From: Ursus arctos | Taxonomy: Eukaryota; Chordata; Mammalia; Carnivora; Ursidae | Direction of reading: 5' to 3' | Assembly: GCF_023065955.2 (NCBI RefSeq) | Contig: NW_026623089.1 | Location: forward strand, 31,154,767 to 31,218,766 | DNA length: 64,000 bases | Shown here: in pieces, positions 1 to 12,063 of the stretch | How the letters are laid out: each line of letters starts with the position of its first letter | How positions within the stretch are numbered: position 1 is the stretch's first letter | The notes under the pieces: generated by a model | Told to the model about the DNA's origin: nothing | Database searches by the model: none | The model's input: the letters and a program-made list of their open reading frames with translations, nothing else | Translations under genes and position numbers: made by a program

Positions 1-3000
1 GTCATCCCTGTCTTTATGGAAGGTGTAGGGCAATATTGAAGTAAAATTTAGGACACTGTTACAGAAATCATCAGGAGATACTGATAGCCTGGGCCCAAGT
101 GGGGGCTGTGAGGGCTGCAGGAAGTAGACAGAGTTCAGGAGATTTAGGGGTGTCACAGATAGGACTTGACTGCTAGGATATGGAAGTTGAGAGAGAATGA
201 GTCAAGGATAATAGATAAGTTTTTAGTTTGGGCATTTCATTCATTTATTTTATATCTTACACATGATAGATACCCTGTTGACTGCCAACTGTAATTTCGC
301 TTTCTGCAGTTACCTTTCTGTTTTTCACCTCCTTTTTTTTAATTTGTTGGGTGTGCCTGAAGTTTTCGTCCCCTTACTGTTTTGTTATGTCTGTTGTGGA
401 AGACTGCCTTCACCCTGCTAGAACCCACTTGGCCTCTAAAGTGCCTGGAAATATACCTCTTCCCAAATGGCCCTTAACCAATGCCTGAAGGATGTGGGAA
501 TAGAAAAGCCCAGCCCCCTTGCTTTGGGTTGGGACAAAACAACTTATTGGGACTGTGAAACCTACCTTATATTTCAGAGTTCCCCTGCAGATGTGACTAA
601 TGCTAGATAATGGTATAATTTATCAAATTAATAATTGTATAATTTATCAAAATAATACATACGTATGTTTTTTAAAGTAAAAAAATACCGGAAAAGAGGA
701 TCTCTTAACAAAAAATAAAATGCTATATCTCCTATTGCCTTCATTCTAAGCAATATTGAACAGTTATCTCTTGAATCATGAATTTATAGGTTATTTATTG
801 ACTTCCTATTTTAGATGAGTTTAGCTCTGTTTTTCTCCTCCTACCACTCTCCCAATGTAGTTACATCAAAATATTTTATTAAATCAATATTCAGTGTTTC
901 ATTATTATGATTATATAAATATGCTGAGCCAGGTCATTAAATGTGAATTTTTTTATTTCTGAAATTAATAATTACCTCATATTTCATTTCTTTAGTTTTC
1001 TTTGAGCTAAAGGCTAAGATTTCTCACACTCTCCAACATCTCTAAAATTTCTCTCAATTCAGTTTTCTAAACAGTTGAACTTGCCATATGTGATATTATC
1101 AGTTCTACTTTTTCCTATGTATTTTCTCCATTAGCTGGTGTAGTATAAACTACATATTGCCCACCAGTTGTTCTGGAACTTTCCTGTCATCCTAGGAATT
1201 CCTCTTGCTTCTCATGTTAGATTCACTGTTTACTAGACACTACTTTTTCCTTCTTGGTTGACTCTCCTGTTTTGATGGAGCTCAAAATCTAATAACCTCT
1301 TTCAAAAGAAGGGACATGTAAAGTACATTTTTACTTTAGTTCACATGTCTAAGGATAGCTTTATTCAACCATCATCATTGTCATTATCATATCAATTATG
1401 ATTGATCATTTGACCAGACATTCTAGATTGAATTCTAGATTGGAAATGATTTTCACTCACCATTTGAAAGCATTCTTCCACTGTCTTCTAGTTTTCATTA
1501 CTGTCCAGATGCTATTTTAAGATCTTTTGCTCCTAGTAATCTGAAGCTGCTACAGTATTATGCCTTGGGTAGGTTTATTCTTCTTTCCTTTTCTCATTAT
1601 ACCAAACAATTTTGGGGATCTTTTGCTCTGAAAACTCTGAGAATTTTCTGTTATTATTTGTTTAATAATCATATATACACACAATTTTCTCTGTTCTTTT
1701 TGTAACTCTTGTTAATCTGTTACAGGGCCACTGATTGGTTCTCTATTTTTTTTTTCTTTTCTCTCATATTGTCTATCTCTTTACCTTTGTTCTTTCTAGA
1801 AGAGTTCCTCACCTTTCTTTTTTAACCTTTTTATTGATTTTTTTTCTGACTATCCATTTTTAAAATCTAAGAGCTCTTATTTTCTATTTCATTTCATAAT
1901 ATCCTTTTTTATATATATTTAAAGATCTGGAGCACCTGACTGGCTCAGTCAGAAGAGCTCATGACTCTAGATCTCAGGGTCATAAGTTCAAGCCCCACCT
2001 TGGGCATAGAGATTACTTAAATAAATATAAGTTTTAAAAAATAAAATAAAAAATAAAGATCTTAACTTTTCATCTTTATCTTTCCTTGTCTGTTACTTCT
2101 GGGCTTATTTATTCTGCTCACTTGGTACAGTTTTTCTCTTTAAATTGAGAAGCTTCCCCCATATATCTGGCAGTCCCTAGCTGTCTGTCCAACATAAGAG
2201 TAAGCTGTTAGGCTAATTGAAAGCTCTGTGCTCATGAATGAGACTTGCTGACTGGTGACCTTCACAGTAGGGCAGTTAGGTGCAGTTGCTTTTGGGGTTA
2301 TGGAAATGCCAAATGTCAGAATCTTTTTGTCTTGTTGCTGAAACTGGTCATTTTCTCCAGAAAAGACCCTCCTGATTCCTGACTGACAGGTGTGGATATA
2401 AGACCATCTGTCAGCATTTGGAGCTAAATGAGGGAAGGGATTTCTTTATATAGAATAATTTTCCTATTTTTAGTTCCATACATCACTCTGCCCTTCTTTA
2501 TGCCCAATGTCCCTAAATCCAGAATTCCTCTTATTTAAATTGTCCAATCTCTTGTTGAGGTGGGGAAGGGGGGTAGTTGCCTGATCATACTGAAGGGGTT
2601 ATCATTCAGTAACCACTTTCTGTCCATACCTATGCCTGCCACCATATTATATCCTGTCCCCCCCATGTTCTTTGTCTGCTTAGTCTCAGCCAGTCTTCCA
2701 TGCCTGGTTGGAGTCAAGGTTTCCTTTTCAGCTTTAGCCTAAGCTGGCTGTCCTGGAATGCATGTGGTTCTTTCAGTGCCTCAGAAGTTACATTACTTCT
2801 GTGCCAAGTCCCTCAGGAACATCACTGTTTTAAAAAAAGATTCCAGAGAGTTAATATGACATGCAGTATTATCATAGCACTGGCCCCATACCCATTTTTT
2901 TAGGTACCTAGAAAGGTTATTCCAGGCAAAGTTGTGTTCCCAGAGCCTGGTATTTATTATTGCCAAAGACCACAGCATATAAAATGTAGCATCAGGGTAA

Positions 3001-3767
3001 ACAAAGGTGAGTGGAGAAATACTCATTTCTGGTTCAACAAGATAGTTATTTACTGCCAAATTATAATCAGAAGTCTGATTGGTAAGCACAGAGTCGGAAC
3101 AAAAGGAATTCATTTTACATAAACTTGTTTCAGTCATCAGGCTACAACTGTATCTACCAAAAGCTATGCATATTATTAGATCAGATACTTGAGTCAGCTT
3201 GATGAGGTCCCTTCTTCCCCAAGCATCTGTTTCATTTGATTTGGTGGGTGGTTGAAAGTATCTTTTCTAACCCCAAGATTCTGTGAATCTGATGGGCTTT
3301 TTATCTACATGATGGAGTTCTTTGCTTTTCTGTGAAGTTTCACATTTTCTGCAATTGAAGATGGAATAGAATTGCCACTACTACTTGCACATGTGTACTG
3401 CTTCAGAGCCTGGAGCCTTCTGGGACTTGATAAGGTAAAGCTGCTAAGCATGTTAACAGCAGCAGTTTTCCCATCTGCCCTCTCTGATACTGGCCAACTC
3501 CCCAGTTGGGGGAAGCTAGAGTCCATTTTTCAGTCTTTAGGTAGTTGTAAGTGTTCACAATTCTAGTGTCGTGGACTGCTGCTGAGAAATTCATTTCCAA
3601 TGTATCACAGAATGAGAACTACATAGGACCAATTGAGAAAAAGGCATATCCTGCTTAGAGCAATTTGGTTTTGGTCTTTTTTCAGGAAAAGTAAGAGTAA
3701 GAGTCAAGTTAGAGAGTTATGTGAATGGGTACCAAGCACTGACCTGTCATGGACTTTCTTCCTGCAG
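1..3767 (+). other. TCTN3: presumed last intron of TCTN3
   Basis: This stretch precedes the TCTN3 last exon and ends in a normal acceptor (ttcctgcag). I searched it for the penultimate exon and did not find one, so it is probably all intron; that is inference. It is AT-rich. It contains a CAN-SINE near 1926 and, from about 1040 to 1925, AT-rich DNA that looks like a degraded interspersed repeat I cannot name. The part from 2060 to 3760 shows nothing I recognise. Confidence 0.55.
1926..2055 (+). mobile_element. CAN-SINE (SINEC), old short type
   Basis: It begins with the tRNA-like head gagcacctgactggctcag, followed by a B-box-like gttcaagccccacc and the short body ending gagattacttaaataaa with an A-rich tail. 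This is the short lysine-tRNA-derived carnivore SINE. It is diverged, and I see no clear target-site duplication. Confidence 0.85.
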
Positions 3768-4004
3768 GATTACCAACAAGTAACAGAAGTAACTTTGACA
3801 ACTGTTGTGACCTTTGTGGACATTACCCAGAAGCCAGAACCTCCAAGGGGCCAACCTAGAATAGACTGGAAACTGCCATTCGACTTCTTTTTTCCCTTCA
3901 AAGTGGTATTCAGCAGAGGAGTAGACTCTCAAAAAGGCCCAGCCTCTCCCATCCTTATCCTGTGTCTGATAGTACTTGGAGTTCTCAAGCTAGAAACCAA
4001 GTGA
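3768..4004 (+). CDS. TCTN3: TCTN3, last coding exon (tectonic family member 3, C-terminus)
   Basis: The exon starts after the acceptor ttcctgcag and is open for 78 codons to TGA at 4002-4004. It encodes the C-terminus of tectonic-3, including [10 protein letters not shown], a [11 protein letters not shown] segment and the hydrophobic end [14 protein letters not shown] followed by KLETK. These match the human TCTN3 C-terminus as I recall it. Tectonic-3 belongs to the ciliary transition-zone (MKS/B9-type) protein group and is needed for Hedgehog signalling and ciliogenesis. The hydrophobic stretch at the very end fits a membrane-anchoring or processed tail; which of these is not decided here. 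Only this exon lies in the window; all upstream exons are outside it. The identity is also supported by position: TCTN3 sits just upstream of ALDH18A1 on the same strand in human. Confidence 0.9.
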   Translation, partial: DYQQVTEVTLTTVVTFVDITQKPEPPRGQPRIDWKLPFDFFFPFKVVFSRGVDSQKGPASPILILCLIVLGVLKLETK

Positions 4005-4670
4005 AACAAGAAGAATCAGATTTTAATTTTCCCTATGGGAAGTTCTGAGACAGCCTACTTATCTTGGCTACATAGGTCCATACCTGCTTGTGACCAGAGG
4101 AGAGTATTTAAGATAACACAAGACCTAACTGAAGTAATGTTGTATGTGAAAGAAGGGATTTTTGAAAAACAATAAAAATACCTTCTTTGTCATGGCTCTC
4201 TGCTTAGGACTCTGTAGACCACCAAGTACACGTTAGGTTCTCTACTTCTCAAGCTAGGAAGAACACAAAGAGCCCTTCCTCCAGCTCTTTAGGTTGTGTT
4301 ACGCCTGTCTGAAGTTGTGCAAGATCTTATCCATCTGCTCACAGGCACACTTAGGCCCAGCATAAAAAGGAACGTGCTCCTGCTGTCCCCCAGATGAACT
4401 TGGGAATAGATGCCCTCTGGACTTGAGAGGAGCTGACCTTTGGAAACAGAAAACTGCTGGCTATAGATTTCATCTTGCCCCTCCCTACTCCCTTGGGCCA
4501 CACTCTGCTTGGGCATGAGTGAGGAGAGCAGTTCTTTCTAGTCAGTTTCCAGAATGAATGTGGAATCCCAGTCCCCCTTTTTTACTAGCAAATGATCCTA
4601 CCACTCATTTCTGTATTTTTCCTTCCTTCTATTGTGGTGAGGAGAAATAAAAACTGATTGAGAGCTTTGT
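4005..4670 (+). other. TCTN3: TCTN3 3' UTR with two candidate poly(A) signals
   Basis: Two AATAAA hexamers follow the stop codon, at 4171-4176 and 4646-4651. The second is followed by a GU-rich stretch (tttgttgt), a typical downstream element. The end could be at about 4195 or about 4670, and both may be used. RNA data would be needed to choose. Confidence 0.6.
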
Positions 4671-5594
4671 TGTACTAATTCTAGCAGCGCACAGAAGCTG
4701 ACATGTGATCACCTCATGATTATCTATGTGCATTAGGTTTAAAAAGAGGGGGAAAAAAAACTTCCATACATAGCACAATAGCATTCAAATCAAAGTACTT
4801 GGGTTCTTTTCCTGGGATTGGAGCTAAACATAGCAGGATAAGTAAGATTAGGAGGGAGCGTGGAAGGGTGAAGGTGATACTAGGAGCCAGAAGGTTGGGA
4901 ACCTAAAGTGACTGTAGTAGAAACACTGAATGGGCAAAATAGGCACTACCAGGGGTAGTTACATGGAAGCTCATTGTATGGGGACTTGAAAGGCAGAGAG
5001 AAACTGGGAGATAGTCTGTTTTTTTTCTGCAACATATTAATGATCTGAATCTAGAATTGCCTTTTAATAAGGCATTTACTTAGTTATAATAAATCCTACT
5101 TCATGAGCAGAAAATGCTGATTACAAAAGCCATCTCTGATGGGTTTATCATTTTGCCCCACTCGAAAGTACCCTGAAAGTAACCTGCCTCCCTGGAGGAA
5201 AGTGGCAAGGTTCTCATAGCAGTTATTACCAAACCAGGGGAAAGTGCTTCTGTACAAGGGAGATTCTGCACAGCCGGAGTTGGGACCTGAGAAGCTGATG
5301 GCATGGTTCCCACTAGAGTCTGTTATGTAGATATTTATGGTAATTCAGCAACCCTGCCTCCGAAGAAGCCTGTTCCAAAACAGACCACAAAGCTAATAGA
5401 GTATTTAGGGTCTCCAGACTGGGCTTCTTAAAGGGGAATAAAGTTATGTGACAATTCACCCTATATCATGAGGTAGGAGACATCTAATCTACTCCCAACA
5501 GCCTACAAGTCCTCAGAAACTGGTCCCCCTATATCTTTATTCATCTGCTTATTCCCATGCCCAGGTGCTATGAAACCATTCCATGCCTCTACCA

Positions 5595-6290
5595 AAAAAA
5601 TTTAAATATAACTCACATACCATAAAAGCCACCCTTTCAAAGTATACAATTCAGTGGTTTTTAGTATATTCAGAGTTACATAACCACCACCACTAATTCC
5701 AGAATGTTTTCATCATGCTAAAAAGAAAGCCCATCCTGATCAGCTTTCACTTCCCATCTCCCCTTTTCCCTGGGTTCCTAGCAGTCACTAATTTTTTTTC
5801 TCTCTCTATATATAGATTTGCCTGTTCTGGACGTCTTCGTATAAATGAAATCATACAATATGTGACCTTTTGTGCCTGGCTTCTTTCACTTAGCATAATA
5901 TTTTCAAGGTTCCTGTTGTAGCATGGATGAATAATATTCCAGTGTGTGAATAACCACATTTTATTTATTCATCAGTTGATGGACATTTGGGTTGTTCCTA
6001 CCTTTTGGAAGTTGTGATTAATGCTGCTTTGAACATTCATGTACAATTTTTTGTGTGGACTTAAGATTTTATTTATTTTGAGTATATATCTAGGAGTAAA
6101 TTTCTGGGTAATGTGATAACTCTGTGTTTAAGTTGTTGAAAAACTGCCGAAGTACTTTCCAAAGAGGAAATCCCACCAGCAGTGTGTGAGTATTCCAGTT
6201 TCTCCACATCTTTGCCAACACCTGTTATTGTCTTTCTTATTTTAGCCATCCTAGGGGGTGTGCAGTGGCATTTCATGCTCTCCCATGCCC
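5595..6290 (-). mobile_element. old L1 fragment (L1M class)
   Basis: The plus strand reads the complement of a mammalian L1 3' region: ctggcttctttcacttagca, then attccagtgtgtg, gatggacatttgggttg, gtttctccacatctttgcc. It is diverged and fragmentary, with no open frame of note. Confidence 0.85.
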
Positions 6291-7270
6291 TTGTAAACTG
6301 TAGTACTTAGAGATCTGACACCAGAAATCAGCATACCTGTTCTTCTAAGACAGGAATACCTCAAGTGTTCTCTTCCTCGCTGCTAATTTAATTAGCTTGT
6401 AAACCCAGTTTCCAATTACAAGAGTACTTAATATACCTTAAATAAGATTTTATGGTTATCTCTATTCACTCTCCTTGTAATAGACCTTCAAAACATTTTT
6501 TAAACCATCTATAGAACAATGCAGTCATCTTAGTTCCCTCCCTTTTATCTACATAGGTTATCAGCTATTTGTCTTACTGCACAAAAGGTCTGTATTGTAA
6601 CCATGAATTCAATTTAAGGAACAAGTTTTATTGTAAAGGGGTATGTACAATTTGGATAGAATGAAATTGAAATCCCAGGCAGACATTATAGGTGTGGAGA
6701 AACAAGTACTCTCAAAAACTTTTGGGAGAATTATAAACTGGTAGAAACTTGGAGAGAAGGGCAGATAACTATTTGATAATATGTATCGAAAGCCTTAAAA
6801 ATGTTAATAAACTTTGGCCCAATAATTCCGCCTATTGGACATAATCAAGGAGGAAAAAATATCCAACAGTGGAGAATTAAATATAATATATCCATAGACT
6901 GCAATGTTGTACAACCACTCAAAATTGAGTAGACTTACCTTAATTACAATATGATCTATTTTTAAGTGAACAAAACAGACTACAAAGGAAGGCATATATT
7001 CTTGATCTCATTTTTTTTTTTAAACAAAAGCTATACATGTATACTTAGGCAAACAAAGTCTGGAAAGCTAACATGTCAAAATGGGGATTTAAAAAAAAAT
7101 AAGCATTTCTGATTTTTATAATCAGAGAAAATAAAACTATATTTTGAAGAAAATATATGCTCTCCAAAAGGAAACTCTCTGTCTAGTGTATGTAATAATG
7201 TTCTATATTTATGAGTAACTTCCCTTTTCTATTGATGTGTTTATTTGGCATTCTGGGCCTGTCTTTGAAT

Positions 7271-7450
7271 CAGGGGTTCTGAAATGCCAGTCACATCATA
7301 ATCTTCTGGGGTAGTTCATAAAAATACTGATTTCTGGGCCCTACCCCTAGAGATTCTGATTTACTGGTGGGAAAAGGAGGTTCTGAGAATATGTATGCTT
7401 AAAAGGCTTTTCTGGTACTTCTGATGTGCAGCCTGGTTTACAAAACTATG
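7271..7450 (+). mobile_element. MER5A-like hAT-Charlie relic
   Basis: It contains the family landmarks caggggttctgaaatg, ctgggccctacccctagaga, ttctgatttactggtgg and a closing segment with gatgtgcagcctggtt. These are non-autonomous DNA-transposon fossils common to placental mammals. The family name is from memory of the consensus. Confidence 0.6.
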
Positions 7451-8087
7451 AAGTGATGTTGTATAGTACTGCTGAAACGGATTTCATTTAAGCATCTGTC
7501 CTATCATTGCCAACTCATGTGATATGTCTACGAGCCTAGCCTACCGCCTTTTCTCTGAGAATTCCCATCACTCAGAGTTCTGCCACAGGTGGGCCCAGCT
7601 TCCAGGCTCATGTTACCTGCATGATCCTCCCTCTCCTAGCCACAGCTCACCAGTCCAAAAGTGGAGTCCTGGACCAAGTTAGGCCAGTAAGATTTTCTCT
7701 CCTAGGACTTTGGAACTGGGACCAAGACAGGAAGTCAGTCAGGAGCCGGCACTAACTAAGGATATTTGAGGGCTGAGGAAGCCATTTTCCACCAAGTGTT
7801 CATTGATGAAGAGCCTACCTTGAAAGGGGGAAAAAAGAAACAGATGTGCAGAGAGAAGTGTAAACAAGACACCCAGAGAGGAAGGGTAGTTTTCGTTCCC
7901 AACTTCCAGTGCCTTGTACCCACCTCTCATGAGATTTGGTTTTACCTCTTGCTCTTAGAGACTGTAAGTTACTCCTCCTAGTAAATTGCCTTATTTGAAT
8001 ATTTATCAATAATCAAAGAACCCAAGACTAATATAACTTAAACCAATACTCCGTAGCATGTAAAGAAGTAGTCTTCAATCCCGTATT

Positions 8088-8314
8088 CCTATAGTCCAGT
8101 TCTTTTTTTTTTTTTTAAGATTTTATTTATTTATGTGACAGAGAGACAGCCAGCGAGAGAGGGAACACAGCAGGGGAGTGGGAGAGGAAGAAGCAGGCTC
8201 CCAGCAGAGGAGCCCGATGTGGGACTCGATCCTGGAACGCCAGGATCACGCCCTGAGCCGAAGGCAGACGCTTAACGACTGCGCTACCCAGGCGCCCCCC
8301 TATAGTCCAGTTCT
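8088..8314 (-). mobile_element. young CAN-SINE with target-site duplication
   Basis: The element (8104-8298) is antisense: a poly(T), then aagattttatttatttatg, the arctoid-type body with cagccagcgagagaggg, and the tRNA-like head complement ending ctacccaggcgccc. It is flanked by the direct repeat cctatagtccagttct at 8088-8103 and 8299-8314, so it is a normal target-primed insertion. Confidence 0.95.
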
Positions 8315-8637
8315 AAATAGTCCACTTCCTATGTGACTTTCTAGTCATGGCCAACTCTATTTCCATTTGCTGAGACAAAAATTAGATCCTTCCCATAAAA
8401 AAAATCATTTAAAAAATCATATGCAGGAAGGATACCATGGCTGAGTTATTTCCTCTATTTCTGCAGAGGCGCAAACTAGCTTATATTTCTGGATTTGGTT
8501 TCTCCCAATCCATAGTCACATATCCCACTCCTTTCTCCTCACTGGTGGGGTAGAATATTAATAGTAAAATAGTAATAAAAATCAAATAACAGTTACAAAT
8601 AAAGTAGAAAATGTACAGTGTAAAGGATTTCTATATT

Positions 8638-8715
8638 TGTTCCTCTTAACAACCCTATGGAATAGACAATATCAGTGTTATTAGTCCATTTCTTATTTGA
8701 GAAAACTAAACCCAA
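8638..8715 (-). mobile_element. MIR fragment
   Basis: The section with ttcctcttaacaaccctatg and a degenerate gagaaaactaaa segment is the complement of MIR core sequence. It is short and diverged. Confidence 0.55.
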
Positions 8716-8719
8716 AGGA

Positions 8720-8900
8720 ATTCATTCATTTATCAAATATTTACTGAGTGTCTATTATGTGCCAGGAACATACTTTTCTATGCTCAAGAGCTTATATTCT
8801 AGCAGGAAAGACAGACAAGCAATTACCTAAGGCGATGAGTGGTTTAAGAGAAGAACTAGGAAAGCATTTCCCAAGTGGAGAAGGCCTGTCTCTAATGGCT
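8720..8900 (-). mobile_element. L2 3'-end fragment
   Basis: It starts ttcattcatttatcaaatat and continues with ttactgagtgtctattatgt, the complement of the L2 LINE 3' end. Confidence 0.65.
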
Positions 8901-9439
8901 TTGACTATCCCCACAGTTACCTAATTTGTTCTAAGTTCATGGTGAGAATTTTAAAAGCTGAAGTACCAGATGAAACTTACTGGAAAGCACTTTTATTACT
9001 TTTGTATCCTCAAGCTGACTTCAAAGCCAAAGAGCTGACAACTTAACCCCTGTTCAGTGTTCTCATTGTTCACCTCAAAGAACTCCCTTCATCTGTTTCC
9101 TAACCTACTATAGTGCAGCATAACCAGATTTGCAAGAATCCCTCCTCTTCTCTCACCACCATCCCCCCAACTTTAAAGTAGTAAGTGATGTCAGATCTCC
9201 CCACTTTATGCTCCCCATGCCCACTGCTGGAGCCTCCCTTCCAGTCATCATTTCTTAATTGGGCCTTTGTACTAAGCTAACCAGCCTCCCAGCTTCTACC
9301 CTTCTTTACTAATTTCAGACACAAATCTCATCATTGTGCCATTCCAGTACCTTAAAAGTCATGGTTCTCTACCTTTGAGGATGATAAAATTGAAGCTCTT
9401 TGGTGTGACACAGAAATCCTCTTGCAAGGTGCCCCCCCC

Positions 9440-9790
9440 CCAAACACCTCTCCTGTCATGTCCCACATGCAGCCTCTTCTCATAGGACATCTTATGCCTT
9501 TGCTTATTGCATCTCCTCTTTCTCATATGATCCTGCTTCCCATTTCTAGGCGAATGACTTATTTTTCGTCCTTCAAACCACAACTCAAATGTCTACTCTT
9601 TTTAAAGCCCTGCCTGAATCCCTGGGCACCCCTTCCTCTAGGGTTAATTGGGTTGTGTTGTAATCATTTGCTCACATATCTGTCTCTCCCATAAGGCTGT
9701 GAATTCATTTAGGAAAGGGATGATGTCTTCCTCCACACCTAGGGAATGCCTGGCACATAAAGTAGGCAATGTTAATGAATGAGGAAATGA
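9440..9790 (+). mobile_element. L2 3'-end fragment, sense
   Basis: It shows the sense L2 3' region: aaccacaactcaaatgtcta, ccctgcctgaatccctgg, ctgtctctcccataaggctg, then gaatgcctggcacataaag and the closing gaatgag repeats. Confidence 0.65.
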
Positions 9791-10445
9791 ATAAGTAGAC
9801 CCAGCAATGTTCTCAAGAAGAGGAAGACGCTTTCCTCGTCACTGACCTCCAGTCAAGTGCTGTGCAGTTCCCACCCCGACACCTGTCCAGCTCTGCCTGT
9901 GCCTATACAAAATATGCCCTCTGAGGAAAACACTAGTAGGAAAGAGGAAGACTCTGAGCTCTAATTTTAAGGGTGGATCTGCATTCACCTTTGGAATAGT
10001 TCTAATTGTCAGGGATTAAATACAACTTTTTTAAAAAAATACAACTATTTTTAAATGCAATACTCTCACCAATGCCCTTGCAGAGTAAGAGTTGGGCTGG
10101 GACCTTTCGGGAAACCTCCAGACGACAAGGGGGCGAATCATTTTATCGCAGTGACAAAATTTTCTCATTTAAACAGCAGAAGTTTGCCGAAAGTGTGGAT
10201 TCTGTAAATACAAGTATGTGCAAAATTGCACCAACCTATTTCTGAGGCGCGCCTGGGATATAATGCCCAACACTGACAGACACACCTTATAGGATCTACC
10301 AGCACCTACGGAAGCCAGGCATATTTCTCTCCTCCCTGCGAAGCCTGGTGGGGCCCCTGTTCCCCTAGCGGGACGTGGACGTGCACCCCGAGATGTCGAG
10401 CCCCGCCTCCCGGCGTCTGCCCGGGCCTGGGCGGGCGGGGCCCGC

Positions 10446-10451
10446 CACGTG
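10446..10451. promoter_or_regulatory. E-box CACGTG, upstream
   Basis: A perfect palindromic CACGTG lies about 140 bp upstream of the estimated start site, in the CpG island. Such sites bind MYC/MAX and USF proteins. MYC is reported to raise P5CS expression in tumour cells; whether this site mediates it is inference. Confidence 0.5.
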
Positions 10452-10568
10452 GAGCGCAGACCCGATTCTCCAAGGCGCCTACGCTGTTGCCGCCGCGTAG
10501 CTCCGGCTCAGCCCTTCGCCCCACGTCAGCAGCGGAGGCTCCGCGGCCTGTGTTTAGTCCAACGTCGC

Positions 10569-10582
10569 TGACGTAACGTCAT
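10569..10582. promoter_or_regulatory. palindromic CRE/ATF-like element
   Basis: The 14-bp tgacgtaacgtcat carries a TGACGT core facing each way with the halves overlapping. It lies immediately upstream of the estimated start site. TGACGTAA-type sites bind CREB/ATF and related bZIP factors. ALDH18A1 is a known amino-acid-response (ATF4) target, but this is not a canonical ATF4 composite site, so the assignment is to the bZIP class only. Confidence 0.55.
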
Positions 10583-10589
10583 CTTGCGG

Positions 10590-10686
10590 GACGTGGACGG
10601 AAGAAAAAAGAGAGTAAGCCGGCGCCAGAATCTGCCCGGCGTGGAGTGCGGGCCAGGCGGCGGGGTCGGACGGCGGCGTGAAGCAG
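10590..10686 (+). other. ALDH18A1: ALDH18A1 exon 1, non-coding (start approximate)
   Basis: The exon ends at gtgaagcag followed by the donor GTACGG at 10687. The 5' end is an estimate from the position of the CRE-like element and the CpG island. No ATG occurs in the presumed exon, so translation begins in exon 2. Confidence 0.6.
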
Positions 10687-10994
10687 GTACGGAGCGGGCA
10701 TGGCGGCGGGGATGGCTCGGCGCCGGCGCTTCCGCGGGGGCTGATGGGGCGCGCGGGCCGCGGCGGAGGAAGGGGTGCACGTCGGCCCGCGGGCGACCCA
10801 GGGGGCTGTGGGGGCGCCGGCCGGCGGGAGGCCGGGCCAGCGACTGGGTGTGGGATCGCAGAGGCAGATGGCGGCTGCCTGGGCAGCCCAGGGAGCGCTG
10901 GCCGCCGTTGTGGTCCCATATGCCCGGGCGGGGAGGCTCCAGGGTACGAGGGGCTTGGGGCACCTGACCTGCGCGGCCGCCCTTGGTTACTCCC

Positions 10995-11000
10995 ACGTGG
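10995..11000. promoter_or_regulatory. E-box CACGTG, downstream
   Basis: A second perfect CACGTG lies about 310 bp into intron 1, at the edge of the CpG island. Confidence 0.4.
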
Positions 11001-11441
11001 AGGAACTGGTCCAGGTGGAGGCCTGAGGGCTCAGCGGACCCCTTTCCGGGAGTCCGGAGTCAGCTTCCAGTGCACCTGCCTGGCAGCTGGTGAGCTGGTG
11101 ATGTTCCCTGGTTTGTAACTGGCCACAGCGGCCTGTGGGCTTTCGTGACCCTCTCTTTCAAAATCAGGCCCCCAGCAGCGGGGGAGTTCGCTCACGACCG
11201 CCCTTTGCAGTGTGGCACACGCTCTGTGAGTAGTACCTCCGGGGCACACCGGGGCGCACCCAGACTCCCCCGCCCCCCATCATTATCCCCTGCTCTCTGA
11301 GGCGGCGGGCTTATTACACCGTCTTTGTCTTTGAGTGGTGAACCGTATACCAAACCTGTCTTTCTGAGTGAAGTTTGTTGGGACTAAAGTTCAGTTCTTT
11401 GTCCAAATCAGTAGGATAAAGGCATTCTGTTTAAAACGAGT

Positions 11442-11648
11442 GGGGGCGCCAGGGTGGCTTAGTCGGTTAAGCGGCTGCCTTCGGCTCAGGTCATGATCCC
11501 AGGGTCCTGGGTTGGAGCCCCACATCGTGCTCCTTGCTCAGTGGGGAGTCTGCTTCTCCCTCTCCCTCTGCCTCTTCCTGCTGCTTCCCTTTCTTGTGCT
11601 CTTTCTCTCCCTCTTTCTCTCTGTGGAATAAATAAAATCTTTTTACTG
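11442..11648 (+). mobile_element. CAN-SINE, sense
   Basis: The head is gggggcgccagggtggctta followed by gtcggttaagcggctgcc, a pyrimidine-rich body and the tail aataaataaaatct. I see no convincing target-site duplication. Confidence 0.93.
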
Positions 11649-12063
11649 AGTAAAAATGGGGCTTCAGAAATGACATGAGTGAAAACATGGAAACTTTTTT
11701 TTAACTGATGATATTGAGTCTAGACACACACATACCCTTTGCTCCCTGGAATCAGCTGTCTGCTTTTTGAGAGCATAATAAACTCAGACAGGAGAACCAT
11801 TCATTGCAGTCAGTCAGAGGTGTGTGGTACAGGGGAGAGGCCAGGAAGGCTTGGTTTCTAGGTCAGTCTTGAACCTAACAAGTTAGAGACCTTGAACACT
11901 CAGAGCTTTCAGTTATTCTTAGATAAGAGAGAGGTATGCAATCAATAAGTATAATTCGTGATTATGTCCATCAGAGAATATTTATTGAATGCCTGTGGCA
12001 CATCCTGAAGGAAATAAAGATAAAGGAAATAAAGACATGATTAGTGCCTAAAAGAAGGAGCAC

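Larger units (their letters stand above)
4671..10369. other. intergenic DNA between TCTN3 and ALDH18A1
   Basis: No coding exon is visible. It holds an antisense L1 remnant (5595-6290), a MER5A-like relic (7271-7450), a young antisense CAN-SINE (8104-8298), MIR and L2 remnants (8638-8900) and a sense L2 piece (9440-9790). The parts 4671-5594, 6291-7270, 7451-8087 and 9791-10369 show nothing I recognise. Confidence 0.7.
10370..11060 (+). promoter_or_regulatory. ALDH18A1: CpG-island promoter of ALDH18A1
   Basis: This is the only strongly GC- and CpG-rich block in the window, for example gcgcgggccgcggcgg around 10750. It surrounds the first exon donor. There is no TATA box. It contains two perfect E-boxes and a CRE-like palindrome, listed separately. 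Open frames on both strands here are by-products of low stop-codon density. Confidence 0.9.

Noticed and set aside
1..3767. Penultimate TCTN3 exon
   Set aside because: I looked for the sequence preceding the last exon of tectonic-3 and found no frame with matching residues and splice sites; it most likely lies left of the window.
10526..10996. Minus- and plus-strand open frames of 120-156 codons in the CpG island
   Set aside because: They are proline/arginine/glycine-rich by-products of high GC content. They overlap the promoter and exon 1 and resemble no protein I know.
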